Part shown: one piece after another, positions 35,043-46,774 of the stretch
Layout: each line of letters begins with the position of its first letter
Position numbering within the stretch: position 1 is the stretch's first letter
Assembly (NCBI GenBank): GCA_036429605.1
Contig: JAVFKD010000004.1
Span: 4,898,001-4,962,000, forward strand
Reading direction: 5' to 3'
DNA from: Cladobotryum mycophilum
Lineage: Eukaryota; Ascomycota; Sordariomycetes; Hypocreales; Hypocreaceae
DNA length: 64,000 nucleotides
Program-made: the position numbers and the translations under genes
The notes under the pieces: model-generated
Database searches by the model: none
What the model was told of the DNA's origin: nothing
What the model saw: the letters and a program-made list of their open reading frames with translations, nothing else

Positions 35043-38000
35043 TCAGTCCCAAATCTTCCGTCTCCCCTTTAATATGCGTGTCCGCTTGATAGTGCTCTCC
35101 GTGATCGTTTTCTGCCCGTCTCCGGACAACCGAATAAAGCCTATGCGTTTGAGATACCGCACGCTGCTCTGTATGGCCAGATGTGTCCGGAGCAGACTTT
35201 GGGCCTCAGCTGATTGTTTCGTTTGGAAGATCTTAGAATTACTCTTGATAAGTTGCCCAATAAGCGACATGACATGCTGCTCTGCAGCGCCGTGGGCTTG
35301 CGTCGTGGCAGCTTGGACCCAATCATCCCATAGAATGTGGGAACATGGAAGCGTTAGCTCCTCACAGATGAGCTCCCAGAATCGAGAAATCAGCATACCA
35401 TCCATTATATCCACAAAGGGGTTCATGCTCTCTGTGGCAAAGAGCTGCTCGGTGATTCTCGTCGCAATGTCGTCCACCCCAGATATATATATCCAGCCAT
35501 CTCCAGGGTCTACTGGGAATTTCTTCATAGCCAAAGCAATGGCGACAAAGTGCCAGAGAGCATCGTCAACATTCGTGACTCCCTTCTCGACTGTACCAGC
35601 GATGAGACCTGGTTTGACTACTGAGATTCTGTTCTGACCAACGGGCATCCTTGATGCAATCTCTAGCACGATACGTTCAGCCATAATCTTTGTCTGGGAA
35701 TAGCCTGGATGAGTGGATATATCTTGAGCAGTCGCTTTAAATGGTTGCTCACTGTCTATTTTCATGCTACCGGAGATGTAAATGAACTTTGGGAAGACAG
35801 GCGAAGACACCGCTAGTTTGAGTAGCTCGACGGTTGATTCGATATTTGGCGCACGAAGCATCTCGTAGCCAGCATTCATACTGACCAAGGCGCCATTATG
35901 AATAATCGCATCGATATTGGCCTGACCGTGCGACTTTCCACCAAGACGCGCCAACTGGACGTTGTCCAGGCCTAAGCTGCCTGTAGAGAGATCTCCAAGC
36001 CAGATTTCTACCCTGGCTTCATCTTGAGGAAGCCACCATCCTGAAATCTGTGCCGTTTCTCTAATGCGATCCATTCCATGCTCAACGGATTTGGCTCTGA
36101 CGAGCACGACGACAACTTTAACGGCATCGTGGCGAAGGAGCTGCCTGAGAATCTCGGCGCCCAGGTATCCACTTGCGCCAGTGAGGAAAACAGTGGCTTG
36201 AGGTGGCAGAATGGAGTTTGGGCGTTCCTGAAGCTTTCCAAGGTCCGAAAATACGCCCATGTAGGAAGAAAACTCGGCGACGAGGTCAATCCGAGGGAGT
36301 TCTTCGCCATTGGCATCGTCTTTCTTGACCTCGTATTTCTGCTTTAGGGACGCCAATGCTAGGTTGCCTAGCCGCGCAATCGTCCCCGCGTTTGCAATTT
36401 CTAGCACGCTGATGTCTACCCCAAGCGTTCCCCGCCACCAGTTGCGGATCTCGATGCTTACCAGCGAGTCCACCCCCATCGAATCGAGTGTCATGTTCAT
36501 GTCCAGGTTCTCCTCCGGCATCAGCATGAAGCCGCACAGAGACTGGCCAATCTCGACCGTTAACCGCTCCAACGTGCTTGTCTGATTGAGCATCTCAGGT
36601 TCCGACGCCACTAAACTTAGGAACTCTCTGATGCTTTCGCTATTAGAACTCGTGCTCGGCTCCTTACTGCGTTCCAGCTGCCACGCCAAGCCCATACGAA
36701 TATCTTTCCGTATCGGATGGTGGTTGCCTGGATCTGCCAGTGGCCTGGTCGATGCCATGCCGATTGCGAACTGGCCACCGCTGGTATATCTGCTGAGAGC
36801 TGGGTCTGGCGCAATACACCCTGACTGCTTTATGCTGAGCTGGATCGCGTCCATGAGGTCTTGCTCTTGCAATAGCATCAAGCCCTTCTTAATGTATTGC
36901 TGTACCTGCTGAAAGTTTCGACTGATGACGCCAACACCGTCCATGGCGCCAATATCAATGACAGAGCACGGCAAGCCAAGGCCGTGCCGGTATTGAACAA
37001 AAGCATCCTGGAACGCATTGGCAGAGGAGTAGCTGGCCTGGCCAGGCTGCCCAAATACCGCAGACAGTGAGCCAAACAAGATAAAAAAGTCCAGGTTCAC
37101 CCCTGAGAGAGCCTTGTGCAGATTCCATGTCCCTGTAACCTTGGGGCCTTGTACGTACTTCCAATCATCATGGTTAATCTTAAGAAGAGGTAAATCCTAG
37201 ATGTAAAATATACATGTTAGCTGCACAAGTAACTGTTGGTTGAGCGTTATCGAGGTCACACTTACCCTTAGTGCCATTGGCATTTGAACAACCCCCGCCA
37301 CCGTTGTTGGTGCTGCCTCGATGGCTCTCGTGACGTCGCCCATATCCACAACGCTGCCGGCCACGGCGATGGCAGAGCAGCCCTGAGACCGCAGCTCGAG
37401 CAAGAAAGCTTGGTCTTCGGCTGACTCACCCGCGGATCGGGAGAGGAAGACAAAGCTTCTAGCCCCCTTCTCTACCATCCACGTGGTAACCACTTTGCCG
37501 AGGCCACCGAGGCCACCGACCATGAGGTAGGTGGATGAATTTGACAACAAAACCTCCTGCGCGACACTGATAGCCGGGATCTCTGTAGAGACTTCTGGCA
37601 TTGTAATCACAATCTTTCCCATGTGCTGGCCTTTTTGCATATACCGGAAAGCTTCAGAAATATTCTGAGCAGGAAAAGTATGGATCGGCTCGATGGGTTT
37701 GATGTGCCCCTCAGAGTAGTATTGGAGGACTTGTTCCATTAGCCTACGTTTCAGTCAGTAAAGGCATTTCATTCCTCTTTTCAAGTTGTGTCATAAAGTT
37801 GCGGGATCAGATCCTTACCTGCGAAACATCTTGGGGCGTTCAAACATGCCGTCCAGATTGATGCCGTAGTATGTCCGATTGTCGCTAAACATGTCAAGAG
37901 CCAGACGGCCTCGCTCGACGATATCACGCTTCCCAATCTCCATCATCCTCCCCCACTTGGCCACGCAGCACCACGAGGCGTGGAGCAAATCTCCCGACAG

Positions 38001-41000
38001 AGAATTCAGCACCATATCGACGCCTCGGCCCTTGGTGGCTCGCATCACGTCGTCATAAAAAGAGGCGTTGCGGGAGTTGAAGATGCGCTCACGTGGTAGG
38101 CCGTGGTTCTGTACAAGATACTGGACCTTTTCTTCGTTCCCGACAGTGGTGTACACCTCTGCGCCCAACATCTTGCAGATTTGAAGAGCAGCCAGTCCGA
38201 CACCGCCGCATGCGGAGTGAATCAGAATCGACTGACCACTCTCCAGCTCGCCCTTATTAATAACAGCATGTACTACCGTGCAGTACACGATAGCCATAGT
38301 GGCCGCACCTTCGAAGCTGAGCTCTTGGGGGATGCGGAAGACGAGCCCACCGTGTATGACTCTTCGAGTGGTGAACAGACCGTTGTATATCATAAGAACG
38401 CGGTCTCCAACCACCACATGGTCAACATTAGACCCCACACGGGTCACTACTCCAGCGCCTTCGTAGCCAATGGTGCCATTTACGCCTTCCAAGATGCCCA
38501 TGGCAACCATGATATCCTTTTTAAGTGTAAGCAGATGTATAAGTGAAGAGAAAAGAAGGGTGTAAAAATGAAAGATGAAAACGTCAAAGTGACCCCAGGC
38601 ACGGAGCACTACTTATAGGAGAGAGTTTACTTACGCGGAAATTCAGACCTGTGCAACGTATGCTGACCTCTACTTCATCGGCTTGGAGAGGGGGTGATGC
38701 ATGCTGGACCCAGTGCAGCGAATCAAGCATCCCCGGTTGACCAACGACCAGCTGCCTTGGGTCATCATCCTGGAATTGCGATTCCAATTCTGTCGCCATT
38801 GACGACCAGTCGTAGCGCCCAATTTGAATAGTGCCATCATGGACCGAGAACTCGCAATCGACACCTCGCCCCGCGCCTAGAGGACGCCGAAGGAACCTCC
38901 GAGTGATTGACGCCGCGGCGTTGACGGTAAGCGAGTCCAGGTTCTGCAATTCAGCCGTCCAAAAGTCCAAAGACGCCTCTACCCGCACGGTTCGTGCAAA
39001 GCCAAGGACAAGACCATAGGTCGGATTCGTACAGAAGATCTGAGCCGCACGGGTGAGCCATAGCAAGCCTCCCTTCAGCTGAGAGACGCAGGCCATGAAG
39101 TTCGCAAAGTCTTCTTCAGAGATATCTTGGAAGTAGGGCTGTTCTAGTTCAATAGTCGAGATGATATCTTGACCCTCAACGTATTCCCGATCACCGATTT
39201 TGCGCCAGTGGACTTTGGCCCCGTCTTGTTCCAAAACGGTAGCTAGCTCGCGAGCAAACTGGTGCTTTTCCTCGTTGTATAGGAATGTGATCTCCTTTGC
39301 GGAGGTGTCTGGCGTGGGAACAACCGAGATAATGTGTGCCATGGATTTGTGCAAGTCGTCATCGTCGGCAACGGCAGCTTCGACACCACAAAATCCCGCA
39401 GCACGAAGTTCTCGGTCCCATCTATCAATTGAGACAATAGCTTGGTCGGCACGGCCGTCATTCTCGCCCAGCCACCATCCAGATAACATGCCCTGTAAAT
39501 ACAAACGAATCCCTAGTTAGTAAGGAAAGAAGAAGCATGAAAAGTGAGGTTAAGTAGAAATATACCGCGATGAAAGGGACTACTCGTGCAAACGTTGCTA
39601 TTTAATGGAAAAGAAGAGAGAAAAAGTCAGAATTATTAACCCATGGATCAAAAGGCGGCGAAGGTCAGATGACACTTACGAGTGATGAGTTCTTGCAGGT
39701 ATAGACGTCCCCCAGGACGAATCAGGGAGCGCACGTTCTTCAGCGTTTCATGGAGTGATGGGGTTGCATGGAGCACCTTGACGCAAGCGTGGTTAGCGAG
39801 TGACCATAACTGAAAGTTTCGAGACCTTTAGGTGACAGGGACTTACATTGGAGGCCAACACCAGATCATACTCGCCAAGTGTGAAACCTTGCTCGGCTGG
39901 GTCCTTTGTAATATCCAGAACCTTGTACTCAATTCCCTCCCATTTGTCCAACCGTTCCTGAGCGTTTGCGAAGAATCCAGAGGAAATGTCTGTAAACATG
40001 TATTGAGAATACATTCGTGTTCCCTTGCTTGACGTCAAATACTTGAGGATAGCCACAGTTGTCCCTCCCGTTCCCGCTCCGATTTCCAAAACCTTCATGT
40101 TTGGTCGTGAGTGGGCGGAAAGTTTGTAGAATTCTTTCCCGTCCAGAAGTTGGCTGCAGTAGTTGTAGAATTCGGCTAGCCTGCCTTCCTCAAGATATAG
40201 TTGAAGCGGATGCATCTCCCCTGAGAAGATGGCCTTGATATTGTCCGGTTGCATGATAGAATAGTTTATGCTAACCATTGCCGACGCGGGTTGATGCCCT
40301 ATAGAGTCGACATCCGCACGTGCAGATTCCAACAGGACCTTTCGGGATTCGGCATCGGTCGAGGCCCATTGTGTAGCATCTGGGACCAGTTGATACTCAC
40401 CTCGAAGCATGCTCTCCTTCTCTTTTTCTAGCCAAGAGACATAATTAGTAAAATGGCCAGCAGGTGGTGAGACACCCAGAGATTTTATTACGTCCAAAAG
40501 CCGCAGAATGCACAATGCAGTAACCTTCTCCATGCCTACCTTCAAATCGCGAGTTAGAGGTCCAGGATGAAGTGTATCTTCTACCTTGTAGAAGTCAATA
40601 TCCGGACGCCACTCACATCGACCCAAAGCCTGACGGTCTGACGTTCCCGACTGGTCAGCATCTCCAGTATCAAGCCGTATAAACTTGACGTCCTCAAGCT
40701 TAACGGCAAGTTTGCTCTCTGTCGTCACGGCAATGATATCGACCTGGCCCATGGTGGTTTCGGATTTCTCAATGGCTTCAGCTACTAATTTGGGGCATCC
40801 AGGGCTCACATAGATGCGCCCTATCCGTGATGGGACTTTGAGTGAACCCAGGTGACGGAACATGCCTCTGTTAGTAGCGACTGCTGAGAGCTGCATGCAT
40901 GCATCGATGCTGCTTGGGTGGGTCGCGTACTCGGCATCAAGCTGTCCTTCCTCATTCTGTATGGTAGCCCTAGCAATATATTTCTCTGTATGAGCCGAAA

Positions 41001-44000
41001 TATCTTGCAGAAGGCGAAATCTTGGCCCGAAGTTTAGGCCCATTCGTTTCATCTTTTCGTAAAGGTATTTTTGGGGTATCTTGCGCGGGAGGGCCGATGT
41101 GATACTACTCATCAGCGACGAGTCGGTGGTGTCCACCTCGGCGGCCATTCCCTCAGCAATGCAATGCTGCACCCAGAAGGAACCATTAAAAGAAGAGATA
41201 GAGAATTCACACCAAGTGGAGTTGGTATACTCAGTTAGTCGCACCGGGTTCATGATTGTCATAATCTCAATCGTTTCAGACTCATAAACTACCAAAGCCG
41301 ATTTTACTACTAGATTCCTCAGAGTATAGTTCTTTGACCCAGTAGCTTGCCGGATAGCCTCACCTATCATGGCGATATATGCGGCACACGGGAAGACAAC
41401 GTCATTTGCAATGAGGTGATCTTTTAACCATGGAACATCAAGAGAGCAGAGAATATTTCTCCAGGCCAGGTTTGAGCCGCCGGTTGCCGGATAGGCAGCT
41501 CCTAGCAGCTCGTGATGCGGATGAGCTCTTGACCTCCAAGCTAGTGAGATACGACTTTCATGCCAGTGCTCTAACGTATGATCCCAGGGGTATGTAGGGA
41601 GATCGACCAAGACGGTGCTTGTTGGGTTGATAAGAGAGAAATCTACTTTGTGGCCGCAAGAGTAAAGCTGGCCTACTGTTGTTAAGATGGATTTGAGAGC
41701 GTTTTCGTCCCTGAGCAGAGTAGGCACATATATAGGAGTTTTTGTGCCACCTGTATGGACCTGGAAGATCTGACGAAGTGGACCCTGAAGAGCAGAATGC
41801 GGTCCGATCTCTATCAGGATGGGCTCATCTTTCATATCATGTAGCAAAGACTGCACCGCGCCGTCGAATAAAACCGGAGATTCAACGTTAGTTCTCCAGT
41901 ATGCTGCGCCAAAATGAGTCTCTGGTGTGGCCAGGCAGCCCGTGACGGTAGAATAGAAAGGAAGAAGTACTTTCTTGGCCGATATATAAGGGGCTAGTGT
42001 GTCTTCGTAAGCAGATCCAACTTCGCACATATGATCTAGAGGTGCAAAAGACGGCCACCGTTAGTGAGTGTCCTTGGACATATACTTGAATCAAAGGTTG
42101 CTTTTGGTCTTACGTGAATGATATGCCTTATCGACACGTAGTTGCCTGACAAAGACGTCATCATATTGTGCCTTGATGGCCTTGATAACCTCTTCTAGAG
42201 CATCCGCATCGCCCGAGAGTGTTACACTCTTTGGACTGTTCTCACAGGCCACATGTACACCATGAACCAAGAAAGATGTAACCCTTTCGCGGCTCATACC
42301 GACCGCCGCCATGCGACCGGCGCGGGCTTGGCGTTTCGTTACGAGTCCTCGCAGATAGCTGCAGATGATAGCCTCGCTCATCGTCAGAGCGCCGGCAACA
42401 TATGCGGCGGCGATTTCTCCGCTCGAATGCCCGACGACAGCACTAGGTGTGACACCGTATTGGGCGAGCAGGTTGACAAGGGCCAGCTGCACCGCCGTGG
42501 AAAGAGGCTGAGCAAATTCGGCCTTGCTAATAACGTCCTTGTCTACCTCAGAACACAGTAACTCTACTCTCAATTAGTTTGACTGTGGTCTTTTCAAAGA
42601 TACTGGCAAGTTTGTGGCAAATCGAACCTTGAATTGTCCACTGCGCTGGCTCAGCCAGATTTTGCAGGGTGCGGTCCATTTCTTGAATGTCCTGGCGAAA
42701 GGATGGTACGAAGTCAAACAACTCCTTTCCCATGCCAGCCCACTGAGCCCCCTGGCCAGTAAAGACAAAAGCAAGTCCTGGCGCAGAGGTAGGGACTCTC
42801 TGGGAGGCGTTGAATTCTAGCGGTTCATCTGTACCGTTGGCGATACAGAAGGTTCGATGAGCGAGATGAACTCTGTGGGTGCCTAAGGTGTAAGCGATAG
42901 CATCAAGGGAGCATTACCTAGACTCGATATAAAGTTGCATGTCAGCCACTCGGGACTTGAGCGATTTTTCATTACTGGCAGAAATGGCAAGCAGTAGTGG
43001 CCGAGATTTGGGAACATCTTCGTCCTCGTTGGTAACATGGCCGTTGGTGTTTCCGTTGGATTGGCCACTCGGAGATTGCTCAGGGACGTTGACGGGTGAG
43101 GTCCCGTCCCTAATGGCTGCAGTTTGCGTCCGGGGGGATCCCAAAGGAAGCGGCAGAATCAAGGACGACCTAGGTTTATCAGCTTGAACTTGTCCAATAA
43201 CAATGGAGGACACCTCAACGGAGTGTACTGACGTGTGCATTGGCCCCTCCAATGCCAAAACAGTTCACACTGACTCGAGCATGCCGGTCTTTGGGCCATG
43301 GAATCGGTTCCACAGGCACCTCAAGCTTGTATTTCTCAAACGGTACTATGAAGGCAGTTCGTTAGACGGCTGCCGTGAAACTAGTTATGGACGGGGGGAC
43401 TTTTAGGGAACGACTTACTCTTCGGATTGGGCGTAGCAAAGTGAATGTTAGGTGGAATGATTTCATTCTCCAAGGCCAAAACAGCTTTGATGATACCCGT
43501 GATCCCTGAGGCACCTTCAGTGTGGCCAATGTTTGGCTTGACCTAGGGAAAGGTTAGATGAAGATGAATTATGGGACGCTTGCCAACTTGCCGATCCAAT
43601 ATAAACCCCACGTTCCCCAAAGACGCTCCCCACGGCGGCAGCTTCAAGCGGGTCACCTATTGGTGTACCAGTGCCATGGCACTCAACAAAGGCAGTCTTG
43701 GACAAGTCAGTAATTCCAGCGACCTCGTAAGCATGTCGAATCATTGCCTCTTGGCACTCTGGACTGGGAACGCCTATATTCGATGTTTTACCATCTGAAT
43801 TGATTGCTGTAGACCGAATAATAGCCCGAATCGGGTCATTGTCCCGCAGAGCATCTTTGAGTGGTTTGATTAGAATGGCATTAATACCTTCCGCCCGTCC
43901 AAAGCCGTCAGCGTCCTCGTCAAATGTCTTGCAGATACCAGTTGGTGAGAGGACACCCTGGGCTGACATATCCTGTGTCATAGAGGGGCTCAATATCAAA

Positions 44001-44696
44001 CTAGATCCTGCCACAATGGCTGTAGGGCAGTCTCCATTGTAAAGCGCTTGACAGGCCATGTGGAGTCCAGTCATTGCAGCAGAGCAAGCTGTCCGAACCG
44101 TTACACTAATGAACGGGAACTCAGCACTCGGTAATTTTCCACGCGATATCTTTGGGGCGATATCTGGAGAGGCAGGCTTACCTGGGGCCTCGCAAATCAA
44201 ACTGGTAAGAGATTCTGTTTGAAAGGATAAAGTCTGCAGTATTGAGAACACGATAGATGCCAGAGGTCTGAGTATCCTGGTGAACCACGTTGTTCCAATC
44301 CTCGCCATAGGAACCAACATAAACACCTGTATTAGTACCTTGAAGACTTGTTACACCAGCATTCTCTATGCATTCCCAGACAACCTCGAGTAAGAGGCGT
44401 TGCTGAGGGTCCATCATCTGAGTCTCGTATTGATTTGCAGAAAAAAACGACGTATCGTAAGCCTTGAGGTTCACATCTTCAAGAAAGTAGCCATACTCAG
44501 TGGCAACGGTTTCTTTGCGCGACTTATCACTGAAAAAGCCTTGCAAATTGTACCGATTTTCTGGTACACGACACCTGGCATCTTTCTTGTTGATCAGAAG
44601 CTCCCAAAAGTCTTTGGCAGTGGAGATTCCTCCGGGAAGCCTCATGCCCATGCCAATGATGGCAATGGGCTCAGCTGGTTCTCTTTTTGGAGACAT
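35043..44696 (-). CDS. Highly reducing polyketide synthase (KS-AT-DH-MT-ER-KR-ACP-R), 13 exons, frame broken twice in the KS-AT linker
   Basis: The exons, as complement, are 35043-37196, 37266-37743, 37819-38516, 38635-39492, 39567-39598, 39680-39776, 39847-42035, 42114-42563, 42628-43169, 43233-43345, 43419-43542, 43592-44105 and 44182-44696, about 2920 codons. Visible motifs are KS Cys in RTACSAAM with His in ECHGTGTPIGDP and NIGHTEGASG; AT Ser in GHSSGE (about 648); DH His in WLKDHLIANDVVFP and Asp in HPSSIDACMQ; MT LEIGAGTGGTT (about 1400); ER HSACGGVGLAALQ (exon 3); KR GGLGGLG and SYSSANAF; ACP DSMGVDSLVS (about 2446); and a terminal reductase with TGASGYLGAEIL and YSQTK. One surplus base lies in the homopolymer at 43132-43137 and a TAA at 42914-42916. 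Taken literally, only a KS fragment of about 440 residues would be made. Intron 2 is GC-AG. All other splice sites keep phase. Confidence 0.93.
42914..42916 (-). other. In-frame TAA in the PKS KS-AT linker
   Basis: The frame reads LYIESR, TAA, then CSLDAIAYTLGTHRVHLAHRTF, the standard linker leading to the AT domain. A GTAATG at the stop could act as a donor, but the nearest acceptor gives a 35-nt intron that breaks phase. CAA to TAA would be a single C-to-T change. Confidence 0.8.
43132..43137 (-). other. Homopolymer frameshift site in the PKS
   Basis: Exon 5 of the PKS starts at 43169 in the frame VVLDSAASFGI, the normal end of a KS module. After the six-C run (G6 on the plus strand) the coding frame resumes one base later, leading to SRPLLLAISASNEKSL. 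The exon length is off by exactly one base (542 nt where 541 would keep phase). Without the shift the frame stops 9-10 codons later. Confidence 0.8.
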
Positions 44697-46087
44697 TGTG
44701 TTGTTAAAGAATAAGTTTAGCTTGCCTATTTCAACGAGAAGGACTTGAGAACATATCACGGGTAGCGAAGTGGATGGAAGAGATGACCGGCGAGTGTGCC
44801 CTATCACAAGATTTAAAGGATTTCTTGCACAACACCCGACCCGACGCACACCGTATATTCTGCTATTGTGACCAACTACGAGAAGGAAATCCTGTTTATC
44901 ACACGTCATGACAAGCCATTGACGATGGTGTGAGACATATTCAACAACCTCTGTCACCCGACGCTTGAGACGAGCAAGCAGCTCCAGGGAGGGACTGGCA
45001 AAAGGAGGCCAAAAAAACAAAAAAAGACTTGGAACTAGCAAGCGTGCATTGTGTGAATGGTGGCTGGTTACAGTCGTCCTGGAGGTTAGCCAATCCCAAG
45101 TTGTTTGACCCTCGTCGGCAGTCACATTCACTACAAGCACCCCGTAGGGTATAATTCTGTGACAGGTTAGGCATCTAGCTTGTCTAGCCTTGACGTCAGC
45201 ATTCCCCCGTCCACAGGCACAAGTAAACACGAAATATTACCCCCTAATACAAGTACTTGTACGGCGTAATCTGTACACCTTTACGCCTTACTCCAGGTAC
45301 TAATATCAGAATCACAGTCACAATGGACCGGATCATGAGTTCCCGGCATTGCGGCTGGCCAGCGCACGCTAATCAATCTTCCTGCCGGTACATGAGCTGG
45401 GCTTGGCCGTCTCCACAACTCCGTATTACCACGAAACGGGCGACGACTCCCGTCTCTAGCTGCTGCTTAGCTTGACATGTACGTGCCGTGCCCACCATCT
45501 CGATGCTCCAATCGCTCTCAATCTAGGATCTTCTTGAGGTACGGAACGTAATTGATCAACCGACCGCTGAGTTTGGATCCCTCCTCCAGGCCTTTGTCAT
45601 TGAATACGTCAGCTCTCGTTACAAGGACTCTGGCCGCCCACTCTAGTAGCCAGTGTCAAGTTCTATGTATTCCAAAGGGATATAGATGAGCAGTAAAGAA
45701 GGAGTCTATGTTGGCATCTTCATTTGGCCGTAACCTAATGCTACATTATATTAGTCAAAGGGTGCAGTAATTACATCATGGATTGTAATAAGTGCTACTT
45801 CTAAGACAATATTTACGCGACAACGCAGATACAAGTACTTGCAGATAAATATTTCAACCTTGCAGTGGTAATCAGATTTCTGATCATGCACATCGCCGAT
45901 CACCTAGGTAGTTCAAGGCCGGTAATAAGGGTAATGGGAACCGAAATTGTAAATACAAAATTGAAAAGCGTAGTTGTTTCTCATGTAATATGAAGAATTC
46001 TGACGTATGGTCTCAAAGAAAGAAGACATCTCGTCTGCCTCACCCGCATGCATTAGCCCCCGCTTTCTTCTGTTCTTTGCTTGTTTG
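44697..46087. promoter_or_regulatory. PKS promoter and upstream intergenic region
   Basis: The PKS is transcribed leftward from 44696, so its promoter lies here. Only short spurious frames are present. AT-rich tracts at 45700-45870 follow. Confidence 0.45.
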
Positions 46088-46456
46088 TCATTTTGAGCCA
46101 AAAGCCACAATGACCCTGGAAAAGTGCCCATCAATGTTATTGGCAATGGTATTTGCGTCGCAAATTCTATCCTGGCGTAGTTTCGAGATAAGCGTACCGG
46201 TTAAGAGAGCTGCGGCGTTCTGCTGGCTACGCAAGGCAACCACAGCAACAGTGTCACCAATGAGCATGGTGTTGCGAAACTGAGCCCTCCTGGCGACTCT
46301 TGCATCGGTGGTGCGGCCGATTCATCTAGAAAACTCCCCAGTCGCAACGAATACTTTGTCTGCCTCATCAGTCGTGACGTCTTCAATGGCCCGAGCAATC
46401 CCGGTACTCGAGTTGATGTCATTAACCACATCCATGGACTTATTGAGGATAGACAT
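46088..46456 (-). pseudogene. Small ORF (123 codons) interrupted by one TGA
   Basis: Read from ATG 46456 the frame is open for 44 codons (starting MSILNKSMDVVNDINSS), hits TGA at 46322-46324 (codon 45), then is open for 77 more codons to a stop at 46088-46090. The second half (RNTMLIGDTVAVVALRSQQNAAALL) has a plausible protein composition. No family is recognised. The single transition-type stop resembles those in the PKS and BTB genes. It may be a broken small gene or a chance frame. Confidence 0.35.
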
Positions 46457-46774
46457 GACCACAAATATCAGATATACAGTACTGCGTTTCTCTGTGCCCC
46501 GTACTAACTCAGAAGAGAAGCTAAGTGCATATTATATCAAACAGCTGGCCGGGGATAGCTGATTACTGGCGAGCTTGTGGGTGACGGCGGTAAAGTGAGC
46601 GTTTACGAGAACCAAACCGACAATCTTCAAAGGCCAGAAGAGAAAAATGTGTAGGAACGGTAACCAGATAATACGAATGTGTTTGTTTATTTATGTCAAG
46701 GGTACGTTCATCGATCGATCGTTCTAAGTGAGAATAGAGTGTAGTGATCTAGCCTTTATACATCTTTTGCTAAC
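46457..46774. other. Short intergenic region, nothing assigned
   Basis: No gene or notable repeat is seen. It flanks the 3' end of the Zn2Cys6 regulator gene. Confidence 0.4.

Noticed and set aside
42914..43258. Reading the frame MALEGPMHTSV... through the PKS intron as an alternative exon
   Set aside because: Its N-terminal part is antisense to sense-frame KS sequence and intron; the spliced frame NAH-VVLDSAASFG is the conserved one.
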